A DNA stretch of 64,000 nucleotides from the NCBI GenBank assembly GCA_023418505.1, contig JAEZZR010000011.1:124001-188000 (forward strand). Direction: 5' to 3'. The stretch is from Actinomycetes bacterium (lineage in GTDB: Bacteria > Actinomycetota > Actinomycetes > Mycobacteriales > Mycobacteriaceae). The position numbers and the translations under genes are program-made. Below, one piece after another: positions 1 through 7,592 of the stretch; positions within the stretch are counted from its first letter, which is position 1; every line of letters begins with the position of its first letter. The notes beneath the pieces were generated by a model that saw only the letters and a list, made by a program, of their open reading frames with translations, was not told the origin of the DNA and did no database searches.

Positions 1-172
1 GCAACGCCAGGTTCGGATCGGCGGCTCCGGCAAGCCCCCAGAGCAGCTCCAGGGAATCTTCCGAATACCATCCGAGCTCCGTCAGATCGTCGATGGTGCG
101 TTGTCCCGTGTTCAGCCCCAAAGCCGCAGGCCGTGGAACAGAATGGCGGGTAGAACGTGGGCGGTTGCGCAT
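1..172 (-). CDS. glnE: Glutamine synthetase adenylyltransferase, amino-terminal fragment
   Basis: Only the first 57 residues are in the window, read on the minus strand from an ATG at 172-170 and running off the left edge. The stretch LELLWGLAGAADPNLAL resembles the conserved amino end of actinobacterial GlnE, the bifunctional enzyme that adds and removes AMP on glutamine synthetase in response to nitrogen status. It starts 65 nt downstream of the glnA2 stop on the same strand, the usual actinobacterial glnA2-glnE arrangement, so co-transcription is likely. The ribosome-binding site is weak (GGAAAAGAG). The catalytic nucleotidyltransferase motifs lie outside the window. Confidence 0.75.
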   Translation of the reverse strand, partial: MRNRPRSTRHSVPRPAALGLNTGQRTIDDLTELGWYSEDSLELLWGLAGAADPNLAL

Positions 173-236
173 AATCTCTTTTCCCAAGAAGGTGGATTCG
201 GCTGGACTAGTGGGCTGGGCTCGCAGGCTGGCGTGG

Positions 237-1574
237 CTAGTACTCGAGGGTAGTTTTTAGCTCCCACTGTGTAACTTGGCGTTGGAAGTCGCGCCATTCC
301 CGCCACTTGTTGCGCAAGAAGAATTCGAAAACATGCTCACCTAAAGTATCGGCCACCAGATCAGAGCGCTCCATTTCCTGCAGGGCTTCTTCCAAGGAGG
401 TGGGCAGATCGCGGTAGCCAAGTGCACGGCGCTCGCGACGGGTGAGCTCTGCGATGTTGTCTTCGGCATGTGGTGGCAGTTCGTAGCCTTCCTTAATGCC
501 ACGCAAACCAGCAGCCAGCACTACCGAGTAGGCCAAGTACGGATTGCAGGCAGAATCCAGCGATCGAATCTCCACCCGGCGCGAATGGGCTTTACCCGGG
601 TTGAACATGGGCACGCGCACCAACGCCGAGGCATTAGCCATACCCCAGGTGGCTGCAGTCGGCGCTTCAGCACCAAAGACTGTGCGCTTGTAGGAATTGA
701 CCCACTGATTGGTTACTGCCGAGATCTCTGGGGCGTGAGTGAGGATACCTGCGATAAAGCGGCGCGCTGTCTGCGAGAGCTGGTTTTCGTCGTCCGGATC
801 ATGGAACGCATTTTCTGAACCTTCAAAGAGCGAAAAATGCGTGTGCATGCCCGAACCCGGCTGATCCGCAAAGGGCTTCGGCATAAACGTGGCATGCACA
901 CCGTTGGCCATGGCCACCTGTTTAATCAGATAGCGGAAAGACATGACGTTATCTGCCATGGTTAGCGGATCGGCATAGCGTAGGTCGATTTCCTGCTGGC
1001 CAGGGGCATTTTCGTGGTGGGAGTACTCCACTGGAATACCTAGGGTTTCCAGTGCCGTGATGGCGTCTTGGCGGAAACCTGGCGCCTTGTCGTAGACCGC
1101 CTGGTCGAAGTAGCCACCATTATCGGTAGGCGTTGGAGGTGTGCCATCGCGGGTTAATTCTTCTACTAAGAAGAATTCGATCTCGGGGTGAACGAAGGCG
1201 TTGAATCCTTCGTCGGCAAGCGCATCGATCTGACGGCGCAGTACGTAGCGCGGATCTGCCCAACTTGGTTGCCCGTCCGGCATTGTCACGTCGCAGAACA
1301 TGCGAGCCGATACCACGTCTTCGTTGCGCAGGTTCGGCAGAATCTGGAACGTCGACGGATCGGGGCGCGCAATAGTATCTGCCTCAGAGACGCGCGAGAA
1401 TCCCTCTACGGCGGAACCGTCGAAGCCAATGCCCTCGTCGAAGGAGCCTTCTAGCTCGGCCGGAGCAACTGCCACGGACTTCAGATAACCCAAAATATCG
1501 GTAAACCACAGCCGGATGAACCGAATATCCTGCTCTTCGATGGTATTGAGTACAAATTCCTGTTGGCGATCCAT
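237..1574 (-). CDS. glnA2: Glutamine synthetase, GlnA2-type (GS I-alpha)
   Basis: 445 aa, full length for a type I glutamine synthetase (glutamate + NH3 + ATP to glutamine). The amino beta-grasp domain has DGSAVEGF. The catalytic domain contains the HPEIEFFL, HENAPGQQEID, MHTHFSLF and VEIRSLDSACNPYLAY blocks that carry the metal, glutamate and ATP ligands. The carboxyl end (YELPPHAEDNI...LRNKWREW) resembles the GlnA2 isoform and lacks the canonical adenylylation context NLYDLPPEE of GlnA1. Mycobacterial GlnA2 is an auxiliary enzyme, so this one is probably not the main ammonium-assimilating synthetase. The ATG at 1574 starts at the usual place before the beta-grasp domain. It is divergent from panB and followed by glnE. 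Confidence 0.93.
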   Translation of the reverse strand: MDRQQEFVLNTIEEQDIRFIRLWFTDILGYLKSVAVAPAELEGSFDEGIGFDGSAVEGFSRVSEADTIARPDPSTFQILPNLRNEDVVSARMFCDVTMPDGQPSWADPRYVLRRQIDALADEGFNAFVHPEIEFFLVEELTRDGTPPTPTDNGGYFDQAVYDKAPGFRQDAITALETLGIPVEYSHHENAPGQQEIDLRYADPLTMADNVMSFRYLIKQVAMANGVHATFMPKPFADQPGSGMHTHFSLFEGSENAFHDPDDENQLSQTARRFIAGILTHAPEISAVTNQWVNSYKRTVFGAEAPTAATWGMANASALVRVPMFNPGKAHSRRVEIRSLDSACNPYLAYSVVLAAGLRGIKEGYELPPHAEDNIAELTRRERRALGYRDLPTSLEEALQEMERSDLVADTLGEHVFEFFLRNKWREWRDFQRQVTQWELKTTLEY

Positions 1575-1658
1575 GTGTTCTACGTTACCGTGCAGCCACT
1601 CGCGCGTAGCCAGGTTGTGAATCCGGGGTCAATTTCCATTAGGCGTATTTCAGGCGAG

Positions 1659-1664
1659 TAATCT
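1659..1664 (+). promoter_or_regulatory. Probable -10 element of panB (leaderless)
   Basis: TAATCT ends 8 nt before the panB ATG and there is no Shine-Dalgarno sequence, so transcription would begin at or just before the start codon. Confidence 0.45.
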
Positions 1665-1672
1665 TTTGTGAC

Positions 1673-2479
1673 ATGGGTTCCAAGAAAATTCGTACCTCGG
1701 ATTTGGCGCTGTGGAAGCAAAATGGCCGTCCGTGGGCTATGTTGACCTGCTACGACTACTCCACGGCACGATCGTTTAGCAACGCCGGCATTGAGGTTTT
1801 GCTGGTGGGCGATTCCAGCGCCAACGTGATTTATGGCTACGAAAGTACCGCCGAGATCAGTTTGGAGGAATTAATTCCTCTGGTACGCGGGGTGGTTCGA
1901 GGTGCGCCGAATGCACTGGTAGTGGCGGATCTGCCTTTTGGAACCTACGAAGCCTCCAACGAGCAAGCAGTACTAAGTGCCGCACGCATGATGCGCGAAA
2001 CCGGCGCCCACATGATCAAGATCGAAGGTGGCGTGCGCATGCAGGATCGGATTCGCGCCCTGGTTCAGGCGGGCATTCCGGTGATGGCGCATATTGGTTT
2101 CACGCCACAGTCGGTCAATTCTCTGGGTGGGTTTAAGGTGCAGGGCCGCGGTTCGGGTGCGGAGCAATTGCGCGCCGACGCACACGCCGTCGCCGAGGCT
2201 GGAGCACTCGCCGTTGTACTCGAGATGGTTCCCGCATCCCTGGCCGCAGAGATCACCGCCGAGTTGCCAATCCCTACCTGTGGCATAGGTGCTGGCAACC
2301 AGTGCGACGGCCAGGTTCTAGTCTGGCAAGACGCGTTCGCGGTGCCTTCCGACGGACGTCGCCCGTCGTTTTCTTCTGTCTTCGGCGAGGTCGGCAAGGT
2401 ACTCGAATCTGGGGCAGCCGATTACAAAGCCCGGGTAGAAAACCGTAGCTTCCCATCTTCTGAGCAGGATTTTTCTTGA
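1673..2479 (+). CDS. panB: 3-methyl-2-oxobutanoate hydroxymethyltransferase (ketopantoate synthesis)
   Basis: 268 aa, normal PanB length. The enzyme transfers a hydroxymethyl group from methylene-tetrahydrofolate to 2-oxoisovalerate, the first committed step to pantothenate and coenzyme A. Recognisable blocks in order are MLTCYDYSTA, LLVGDSSANVIYG (metal-binding Asp), VVADLPFGTYE, KIEGG, IPVMAHIGFTPQ, VLEMVP (general base Glu) and PTCGIGAGNQCDGQVLVWQD. The last block is the highly conserved PanB signature. panC is not adjacent. The gene starts at an ATG without an SD, consistent with a leaderless message, and is divergent from glnA2. Confidence 0.95.
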   Translation: MGSKKIRTSDLALWKQNGRPWAMLTCYDYSTARSFSNAGIEVLLVGDSSANVIYGYESTAEISLEELIPLVRGVVRGAPNALVVADLPFGTYEASNEQAVLSAARMMRETGAHMIKIEGGVRMQDRIRALVQAGIPVMAHIGFTPQSVNSLGGFKVQGRGSGAEQLRADAHAVAEAGALAVVLEMVPASLAAEITAELPIPTCGIGAGNQCDGQVLVWQDAFAVPSDGRRPSFSSVFGEVGKVLESGAADYKARVENRSFPSSEQDFS

Positions 2480-2500
2480 CGTTGTTCCTAGACTGGGGGC

Positions 2501-4213
2501 ATGTCGAACCGCGAAGGTAAAACTGCTGATGTCTCTCAATCGGTTGAGCTCGAACTAAAGTTCACCGCGACTGCCGAGGATTCAGTGCCAGATTTCACGG
2601 CACTATCTCAGGTGGCCTCAACCGAGGTGGAAGTGCGCGAATTGTCAGCGCGCTACTTCGATACGGCGGATTTACGGCTGACTCGCGCGAAACATACCTT
2701 GCGCCGCCGCACCGGCGGCTCTGATGAGGGCTGGCATCTGAAGGCTCCCGCGGTAGACGCGAAAGGCAAAGTAGCCGGCCGGTTAGAGTATGGCGCTGCT
2801 CTATCCGATTCAGTTCCCGAGGAGCTGTTAGCGCCGGTGCGCAGCTTGGTGCGTGATGCGCAATTGCTGGAGATCGCACAGGTAGATAACCGTCGCGAGG
2901 TAACCTTACTTCTCGATGACCGCGGCGAAGTGCTAGTTGAATTCTGCGACGATCACGTTACTGCGCGCAGTTTGATTCGCGATGGTGACGATTACGCCGA
3001 CGATTCCCCGCGCCAGTGGCGCGAGTGGGAAGCAGAGCTCGTAGCTGGCGACGAAGCACTGCTGGAAGACATCGGCACATTATTAGTGCAGCAGGGCGCC
3101 AAAGAATCCGATACTCCGTCGAAATTAGCCGCTGCTCTTGGGGATACGATGTCGGTCGCGCCGGTACCACCACAACCGGCGAAGCTTCCGGAAGGCACAC
3201 CTGGTCACACGGTCATCGCAGCGCTAGCAGACAACGTGGCAAAACTGATTGCCATTGATCCAGCAGTACGCCGCGATGAGTGGGATTCCATCCACCAGAT
3301 GCGTGTGGCAACCCGAGAAATCCGCAGCCACCTGCAGACGTTCCACGGCATTAGTGTTGGCGAGCACCTGCCACAGTTGGAAAAGGATTTGAAGGCTCTG
3401 GCTTCAACATTGGGAGCTGCCCGCGACGCCGAAGTTGTTGCCGAGCGCGCAAAGCACACCGTTGCGCAATTAGCAGCTGATAAGTCGGCAACTTCGGCTG
3501 CGCTGCCAGTAGATCTCTCTGAACTTGCCGACGATCTCGACGCCACCTTGCGCAAGGATTATCAGCGCTTCCACCGCCGTTGTGTGCAAGCTTTGAATTC
3601 AGATCGGTATTTCCGCTTGCTTGACCAGCTTGAAGCACTGTTGGCTGCTCCCCCATTGGCGGAAAACATTGCTGGTGGCACACCTGCTGCGAAGCCTGCA
3701 GGAAGTAAGAAAAAGAAAAAGAAAAAGGCACGAAAAACCAAGGTCTCGGGCGCTAATTCTGGATCAGCTGTAGTGCTGGCTGAGCATCTCGACCAAGCCA
3801 TGGGGCGGTTCAACAAACGCATCGAAGCAGTCAGTGCGAACACCGAATCAACAGTCCCCGACGAGCTGTACCACGATGTCCGCAAAGCGGCGAAGAAGGT
3901 GCGCTACAGCGCAGAAGCTGCAGGCAAAGCAGGTTTGCCTACCAAGCAGCTGTATGAAGCGATGAAGCAGTTGCAATCGTCGTTAGGCGATTTCCAAGAC
4001 ACCTGCACGGCAAGCCATGTTTATGCCACTAAAGCCCGGCGCGCGCGGATCAGCCAGAGTTTAAGTTTCGGCTACGGCATGGCCTACCAATTAGAGCGCG
4101 ACGCCGGCACACGGTACTTAGAGCAATACGCTGCCGACGTACAAGCTGCCGTAAGCGCCTACAAGAAGTTTCAGCGAAAGCTGCGCAAGAGCTCTCCCAA
4201 GAAACGCCACTAA
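2501..4213 (+). CDS. CYTH and CHAD domain-containing protein
   Basis: 570 aa with two domains of known architecture. Residues ~15-205 form a CYTH (triphosphate tunnel metalloenzyme) domain with the ExExK signature at E16/E18/K20. Residues ~230-560 form a histidine-rich helical CHAD domain with DSIHQMRVATREIRSHL and YHDVRKAAKKVRYSAE repeats. CHAD domains bind inorganic polyphosphate and the CYTH half may act on triphosphates, so a role in polyphosphate metabolism or granule association is the best guess. Residues 403-409 are seven consecutive lysines followed by ARKTK, an insertion between CHAD helices that would suit polyanion binding. It lies 21 nt after panB, and a TAGACT hexamer just before the ATG suggests its own leaderless promoter. 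Confidence 0.85.
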   Translation: MSNREGKTADVSQSVELELKFTATAEDSVPDFTALSQVASTEVEVRELSARYFDTADLRLTRAKHTLRRRTGGSDEGWHLKAPAVDAKGKVAGRLEYGAALSDSVPEELLAPVRSLVRDAQLLEIAQVDNRREVTLLLDDRGEVLVEFCDDHVTARSLIRDGDDYADDSPRQWREWEAELVAGDEALLEDIGTLLVQQGAKESDTPSKLAAALGDTMSVAPVPPQPAKLPEGTPGHTVIAALADNVAKLIAIDPAVRRDEWDSIHQMRVATREIRSHLQTFHGISVGEHLPQLEKDLKALASTLGAARDAEVVAERAKHTVAQLAADKSATSAALPVDLSELADDLDATLRKDYQRFHRRCVQALNSDRYFRLLDQLEALLAAPPLAENIAGGTPAAKPAGSKKKKKKKARKTKVSGANSGSAVVLAEHLDQAMGRFNKRIEAVSANTESTVPDELYHDVRKAAKKVRYSAEAAGKAGLPTKQLYEAMKQLQSSLGDFQDTCTASHVYATKARRARISQSLSFGYGMAYQLERDAGTRYLEQYAADVQAAVSAYKKFQRKLRKSSPKKRH

Positions 4214-4321
4214 AACCGCTTCCAGCCAGCGCCAATAAAAAGGGGTTTCGTAAAAGCAGACAACCTGGTACGGTACTTTGCGTACATGTCAACAGACATT
4301 AGGATTACTTAAGGAGTTTCC

Positions 4322-4771
4322 ATGATCTTCGCACCAATGCCTACCGGAATTCGAGACATCGTGGCTCTGATCGCCCGCGTTGCCGTGGGTGGTTACCTGA
4401 TTTTGCACGCGTGGCAGAAGCTGTTCGAGTGGGGCCCAAGTGGTGTGGCCGATAACTTCGCGAACATGGGCGTGCCAATGCCTACCCTGTCCGCTTGGAT
4501 TGCCATCTTCGTCGAGGGCGTTGGCGGCATCATGCTGATCCTGGGTGCGCTGCAGGCGATCGTTAGCATCGGTGTGGCTTTGGTGATGGCAGGCGCTGGT
4601 TACTTCGCGCACTCCGGCGGCGAGGTCTTCGCCTCCGACGGCGGCCCAGAGTTGGTTATCGTTATCGCCGCTGCTGCCCTGCTGGTTGGTGCATTGGGCT
4701 CCGGTCGCTTCAGCGTTGACGCACTACTAGCTAGCCGCAAGGCAGATCCAGCTGGCGTCGCGAAGGCTTAA
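4322..4771 (+). CDS. DoxX family membrane protein
   Basis: 149 aa with four predicted membrane segments. The amino part RDIVALIARVAVGGYLILHAWQKLFEWG and the central FVEGVGGIMLILGALQ are typical of the DoxX/DoxD-like family, small inner-membrane proteins linked in some actinobacteria to redox stress complexes. The substrate or partner here is unknown. The start is fixed by a strong SD (AAGGAG) 6-7 nt before the ATG. It is a single gene facing a small minus-strand gene. Confidence 0.85.
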   Translation: MIFAPMPTGIRDIVALIARVAVGGYLILHAWQKLFEWGPSGVADNFANMGVPMPTLSAWIAIFVEGVGGIMLILGALQAIVSIGVALVMAGAGYFAHSGGEVFASDGGPELVIVIAAAALLVGALGSGRFSVDALLASRKADPAGVAKA

Positions 4772-4787
4772 CAGCTCGGCTTAAACA

Positions 4788-4994
4788 CTAGTCTTCGTCA
4801 TCATCCCAGCCGTCGTCGCCCCAATCGTCGGCGGCTTCATTTCGTTGCGACACCAACTTCATAGCCTGCTGAGCCTCTTCCCGTGATGCGTATGGCCCCA
4901 TGCGATCTTCCCAGCCGCGCTGCTTGCCTTGCATAACTTCCCCCGTACTGGGGCGGTAGTACCAACCGGTGTCGTCACCTTTGCCGAACATCAC
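4788..4994 (-). CDS. Small SPOR-like acidic-tailed protein
   Basis: 68 aa. The amino half, GWYYRPSTGEVMQGKQRGWEDRMGPY, followed by ASREEAQQAMKLV, resembles short SPOR-like proteins found throughout actinobacteria. The last 14 residues are almost entirely Asp, Glu, Gly and Trp. There is no signal peptide or membrane segment. An AAAGG stretch precedes the ATG-ATG start. Function is not known. It is divergent from the galactokinase-like gene across 119 nt. Confidence 0.8.
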   Translation of the reverse strand: MMFGKGDDTGWYYRPSTGEVMQGKQRGWEDRMGPYASREEAQQAMKLVSQRNEAADDWGDDGWDDDED

Positions 4995-5113
4995 AGCTGC
5001 CTTTCTCTAGGAAAAGTTTCCCAGAATATATTTTCTAGGATTTTTCTTAGATTCTAGCTAAGCCGGTATCTTAGGCGATAGCTCTTTTCGCATGCTGGAG
5101 GGAATGAAGAACT
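4995..5113. promoter_or_regulatory. AT-rich divergent intergenic region
   Basis: This region separates the small SPOR-like gene (minus) from the galactokinase-like gene (plus). It holds two imperfect copies of TTTCTCTAGGA / TTTTCTAGGA at about 5002 and 5031, and several AT-rich stretches that could serve as -10 elements. No regulator can be named. Confidence 0.3.
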
Positions 5114-6343
5114 ATGCAAGCAGCATCAGACAACATCGCTGCACCTGAGGTTGTCTCCGAAGTTTTCGCTGCAGTAGGTGATGATGCTTCCGTTGCATTT
5201 GCTCCTGCCACGATGGCGCTGATGGGTGAAGAATGTGGTCGCTCTGGCGGCTTTTTGCTCACCACCGCCTTAAATGCCTATGCCGCTGTTGGCATTGAAG
5301 AAGTTCCTACCCCTGCTGATGCGCCCGATGGCGCGCCACAACTGATTGTGGTGCACCGACGCCAGGAACATCGCCTGCCTATCCCGGATAGCGCACCAAC
5401 CGGTTACCCCGATGTAGTAGTCGCCGTAGCTGCCACGATCGCTGCGATGACGCATTCGGTGCACATCATTCCGCGTTCCGATCGCAGCTTGAAGGTGACG
5501 ATCGCTTCCACGATCCCTGCCCGCCGTGGGTTCCACGAGCTACCGGCAATCCAGTGTGCGTTGGCGCTAGCTATTAATAAACGTTGGGGCGATCAGGATA
5601 ATGTGCCGAACCGCACTCGTTACGCCAGTGCCATTCGTGCCATGACTCTGCCCGAGTTTGGCCCCCACTGGCCGCTCTATCCTTACACCACTGCCCTGCG
5701 CAGCCGTGCCAATTCTTTCTTGTGCATCAACCACGCCGATGACGCAGTAAACCAGATCGAACGCCCCAACGGGTTAGCGCTGCTAGCAGCATATTCTCCG
5801 GATATTACCGCAGGTTCCGCGCCGGTGGATCGCTCGCAGTTCCTCACCGAGGCGTGCGTAGCTTTCGGTGTTACTACGCTGCACGAGCTGCCCGATGCAT
5901 CGCGGCGCGTATTGGATTGGTTGCAGGCGCGCCACGAGGTACATCCGGATCAGGAAGCACCATCGGTTGGCCGTGCTTCGGGTTGGCTTGACGACGCTTG
6001 GGCAAGCTCGGACCGGGCGCGAGCAGCTGCCGGCTATTTGCGCCACGCTGATGTCACCGCTGCGCTAGCGGGAGTAAATCGCGATGCCCACAGCCGCGAT
6101 GCCGTACCTGCTGCAGGCTCTGGCTTAGGCGAAATCTTAGGCCAGCTGGGCAACCATATTGATTCTTTGGCTCAGTCCCAACAGCCACCGCAATTGGCCA
6201 TTCGTCTGGCGAATGCTCCGGCTGCCACAGTCGCCGTATGGACGCGTGACGATCACATTCACGATATCGCCGACCACATTCACGATCACGGCGGAAAAAC
6301 GCTGAGCGTGCAAAACACCTGCCCTGGTCTAGCCGTAGAATAG
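5114..6343 (+). CDS. Degenerate galactokinase-like (GHMP-fold) protein
   Basis: 409 aa, about the length of GalK. The amino end FAPATMALMGEECGRSGGFLLTTALNAY aligns by eye with the galactokinase signature GRVNLIGEHTDYNGGFVLPMAL, but the H-T-D-Y residues that bind galactose are replaced. The GHMP nucleotide loop (PxGxGLSSSAA) is also not recognisable: the equivalent stretch reads TIPARRGFHELPAIQCALALAI. The carboxyl end has His-rich DDHIHDIADHIHDHGG. I infer a catalytically dead or repurposed homologue. It is convergent with rnpB. The start follows GGAGGG at a rather long spacing of about 12 nt. Confidence 0.55.
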   Translation: MQAASDNIAAPEVVSEVFAAVGDDASVAFAPATMALMGEECGRSGGFLLTTALNAYAAVGIEEVPTPADAPDGAPQLIVVHRRQEHRLPIPDSAPTGYPDVVVAVAATIAAMTHSVHIIPRSDRSLKVTIASTIPARRGFHELPAIQCALALAINKRWGDQDNVPNRTRYASAIRAMTLPEFGPHWPLYPYTTALRSRANSFLCINHADDAVNQIERPNGLALLAAYSPDITAGSAPVDRSQFLTEACVAFGVTTLHELPDASRRVLDWLQARHEVHPDQEAPSVGRASGWLDDAWASSDRARAAAGYLRHADVTAALAGVNRDAHSRDAVPAAGSGLGEILGQLGNHIDSLAQSQQPPQLAIRLANAPAATVAVWTRDDHIHDIADHIHDHGGKTLSVQNTCPGLAVE

Positions 6344-6350
6344 CTTTTTG

Positions 6351-6387
6351 CACTTTATTTCCAGGGCAAAATTACCTGGACAAAGTG
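6351..6387. terminator. Bidirectional hairpin between the galactokinase-like gene and rnpB
   Basis: Arms CACTTT / AAAGTG enclose a second stem TCCAGG / CCTGGA around a 9-nt AT-rich loop. It lies 8 nt past the stop of the plus-strand gene and 10 nt past the rnpB 3' end, suiting termination in both directions. Confidence 0.55.
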
Positions 6388-6396
6388 GATTAAAGC

Positions 6397-6857
6397 GCAA
6401 GTGAGCCGACCTATAAGCCGGATTCTGTATCCCTGCCACTAGCCAAGCTGGTGGCAACGATGGCGACCATCCATCTAGGTGCATCGCCGATGCACTCAAG
6501 CAGCTCACCCGCAGACTAAAAGGCGAACCACCTTCTTCTTGCGAAACGCCTGCGCAATCACACTGTGCCAGCCACAAACGGCTGAACAATCAGTGCAATC
6601 TCTTGCCTTGCTCCCGGTGGGGTTTACCTAGCTAGCGCAGTCACCTGCACCACTGGTGCGCTCTTACCGCACCTTTTCACCCTTACTAGCTTGTTGCAGC
6701 TAGCGGTTTGTTTTCTGTGGCACTATTCCCGCGGGTTGCCCCGGGTTGCCGTTAGCAACCACCGTGTTCTATGGAGTCCGGACTTTCCTCGTTCACCAGG
6801 CCTGAACCTTTCATGGTTTGGTTCCTGATGCCGCGGCCGCCCAGTCGGCTCACTTGC
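6397..6857 (-). ncRNA. rnpB: RNase P RNA
   Basis: Catalytic RNA of ribonuclease P, which matures tRNA 5' ends. On the minus strand the 5' part carries the universal motif GAGGAAAGTCCGGACTCC. The 3' part ends with AATCCGGCTTATAGGTCGGC, the standard actinobacterial type A terminus. The ends were set by a perfect 14-bp P1 helix: GCAAGTGAGCCGAC at the 5' end pairs with its complement at the 3' end. Length is about 461 nt, somewhat long for the class. A TAGAGT hexamer (6871-6866) sits 8 nt upstream and would start transcription exactly at the P1 5' base. Confidence 0.93.
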
Positions 6858-6865
6858 GAGCACTC

Positions 6866-6871
6866 ACTCTA
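6866..6871 (-). promoter_or_regulatory. Probable -10 element of rnpB, overlapping an upstream stop codon
   Basis: TAGAGT on the minus strand. Its first three bases are the TAG stop codon of the preceding histidine phosphatase gene, and the rnpB 5' end lies 8 nt downstream. Confidence 0.4.
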
Positions 6872-7579
6872 CCCCAAAGTATGAGACGTATCGTTAATGC
6901 ACGTCACCGTGGCATCACCATTGGCGTAGCGCAACACCGTCGAAACCGAGGCAAGCCCCAGATGCAGCGTGCGATAAATCCGATAATCGCACTGCAAACC
7001 TACTCTTATGATCGCCTTGATCGGAGTGACGTGACTGACGATCACAATAGCGCCGGGTTTTCCATCGGGGCTGGCCTCCACCTCCTGCAGATTTGCCGCC
7101 ACAATCTCATTCGCCGCATCGTTGACGCGCCGATCCGTCTGAGCAAAAGACTCTCCACCCGGCGCGCACATCGTGGGATCAGCTAACCAATTGGCATGGA
7201 ACTCAGGATCGCGCCCGCGAGCTTCCGCGAACGCAAGTCCTTCCCAATCACCAAAATCTGTCTCTCGCAGCCCCTGATGGGCAAGGACTTCTACTGCGGG
7301 GTCACAAACTTTCGCCACCGCTGCAGCAGTCTGGCGGGTACGCGTTAGTGGCGAAGTGTAGATTTTCTCAATCTGCCATCGCTGCGCCAGATAACGTGCT
7401 GCAGCTGCGGCTTGTTGCTTGCCGAAGTCCGTTAACTCCGGATCCGAACCACAGCCCGAGTACTGGCCTTTTGCGCTCATCTCCGTCTGGCCATGACGCA
7501 ACAAAATAACTTCCAATGGCGCAGACTGATGCCCAGTCCACGCACCCGGACGTGGCTGGTGTTTAGCTGATTGGCTCAC
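6869..7579 (-). CDS. Histidine phosphatase family protein
   Basis: 236 aa from a GTG at 7579. Catalytic features of the phosphoglycerate mutase/acid phosphatase fold are present: LLRHGQTEM (phospho-His), TSPLTRTRQTA (Arg), RETDFGDWEGL (Glu) and IVSHVTPIKAI (second His). In many actinobacteria the homologous domain is the carboxyl half of a fused RNase H-phosphatase (Rv2228c type). No RNase H domain is visible here and the upstream sequence is occupied by Nif3. The longer in-frame ORF would overlap Nif3 by about 120 nt, so the GTG 14 nt after the Nif3 stop is preferred. Likely co-transcribed with Nif3. Substrate unknown. Confidence 0.85.
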   Translation of the reverse strand: MSQSAKHQPRPGAWTGHQSAPLEVILLRHGQTEMSAKGQYSGCGSDPELTDFGKQQAAAAARYLAQRWQIEKIYTSPLTRTRQTAAAVAKVCDPAVEVLAHQGLRETDFGDWEGLAFAEARGRDPEFHANWLADPTMCAPGGESFAQTDRRVNDAANEIVAANLQEVEASPDGKPGAIVIVSHVTPIKAIIRVGLQCDYRIYRTLHLGLASVSTVLRYANGDATVTCINDTSHTLG

Positions 7580-7592
7580 CTTTACACTGGCC

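Noticed and set aside
6329..7186. ORFs across the rnpB region on both strands
   Set aside because: They overlap the conserved RNase P RNA or the histidine phosphatase gene and encode nothing recognisable.
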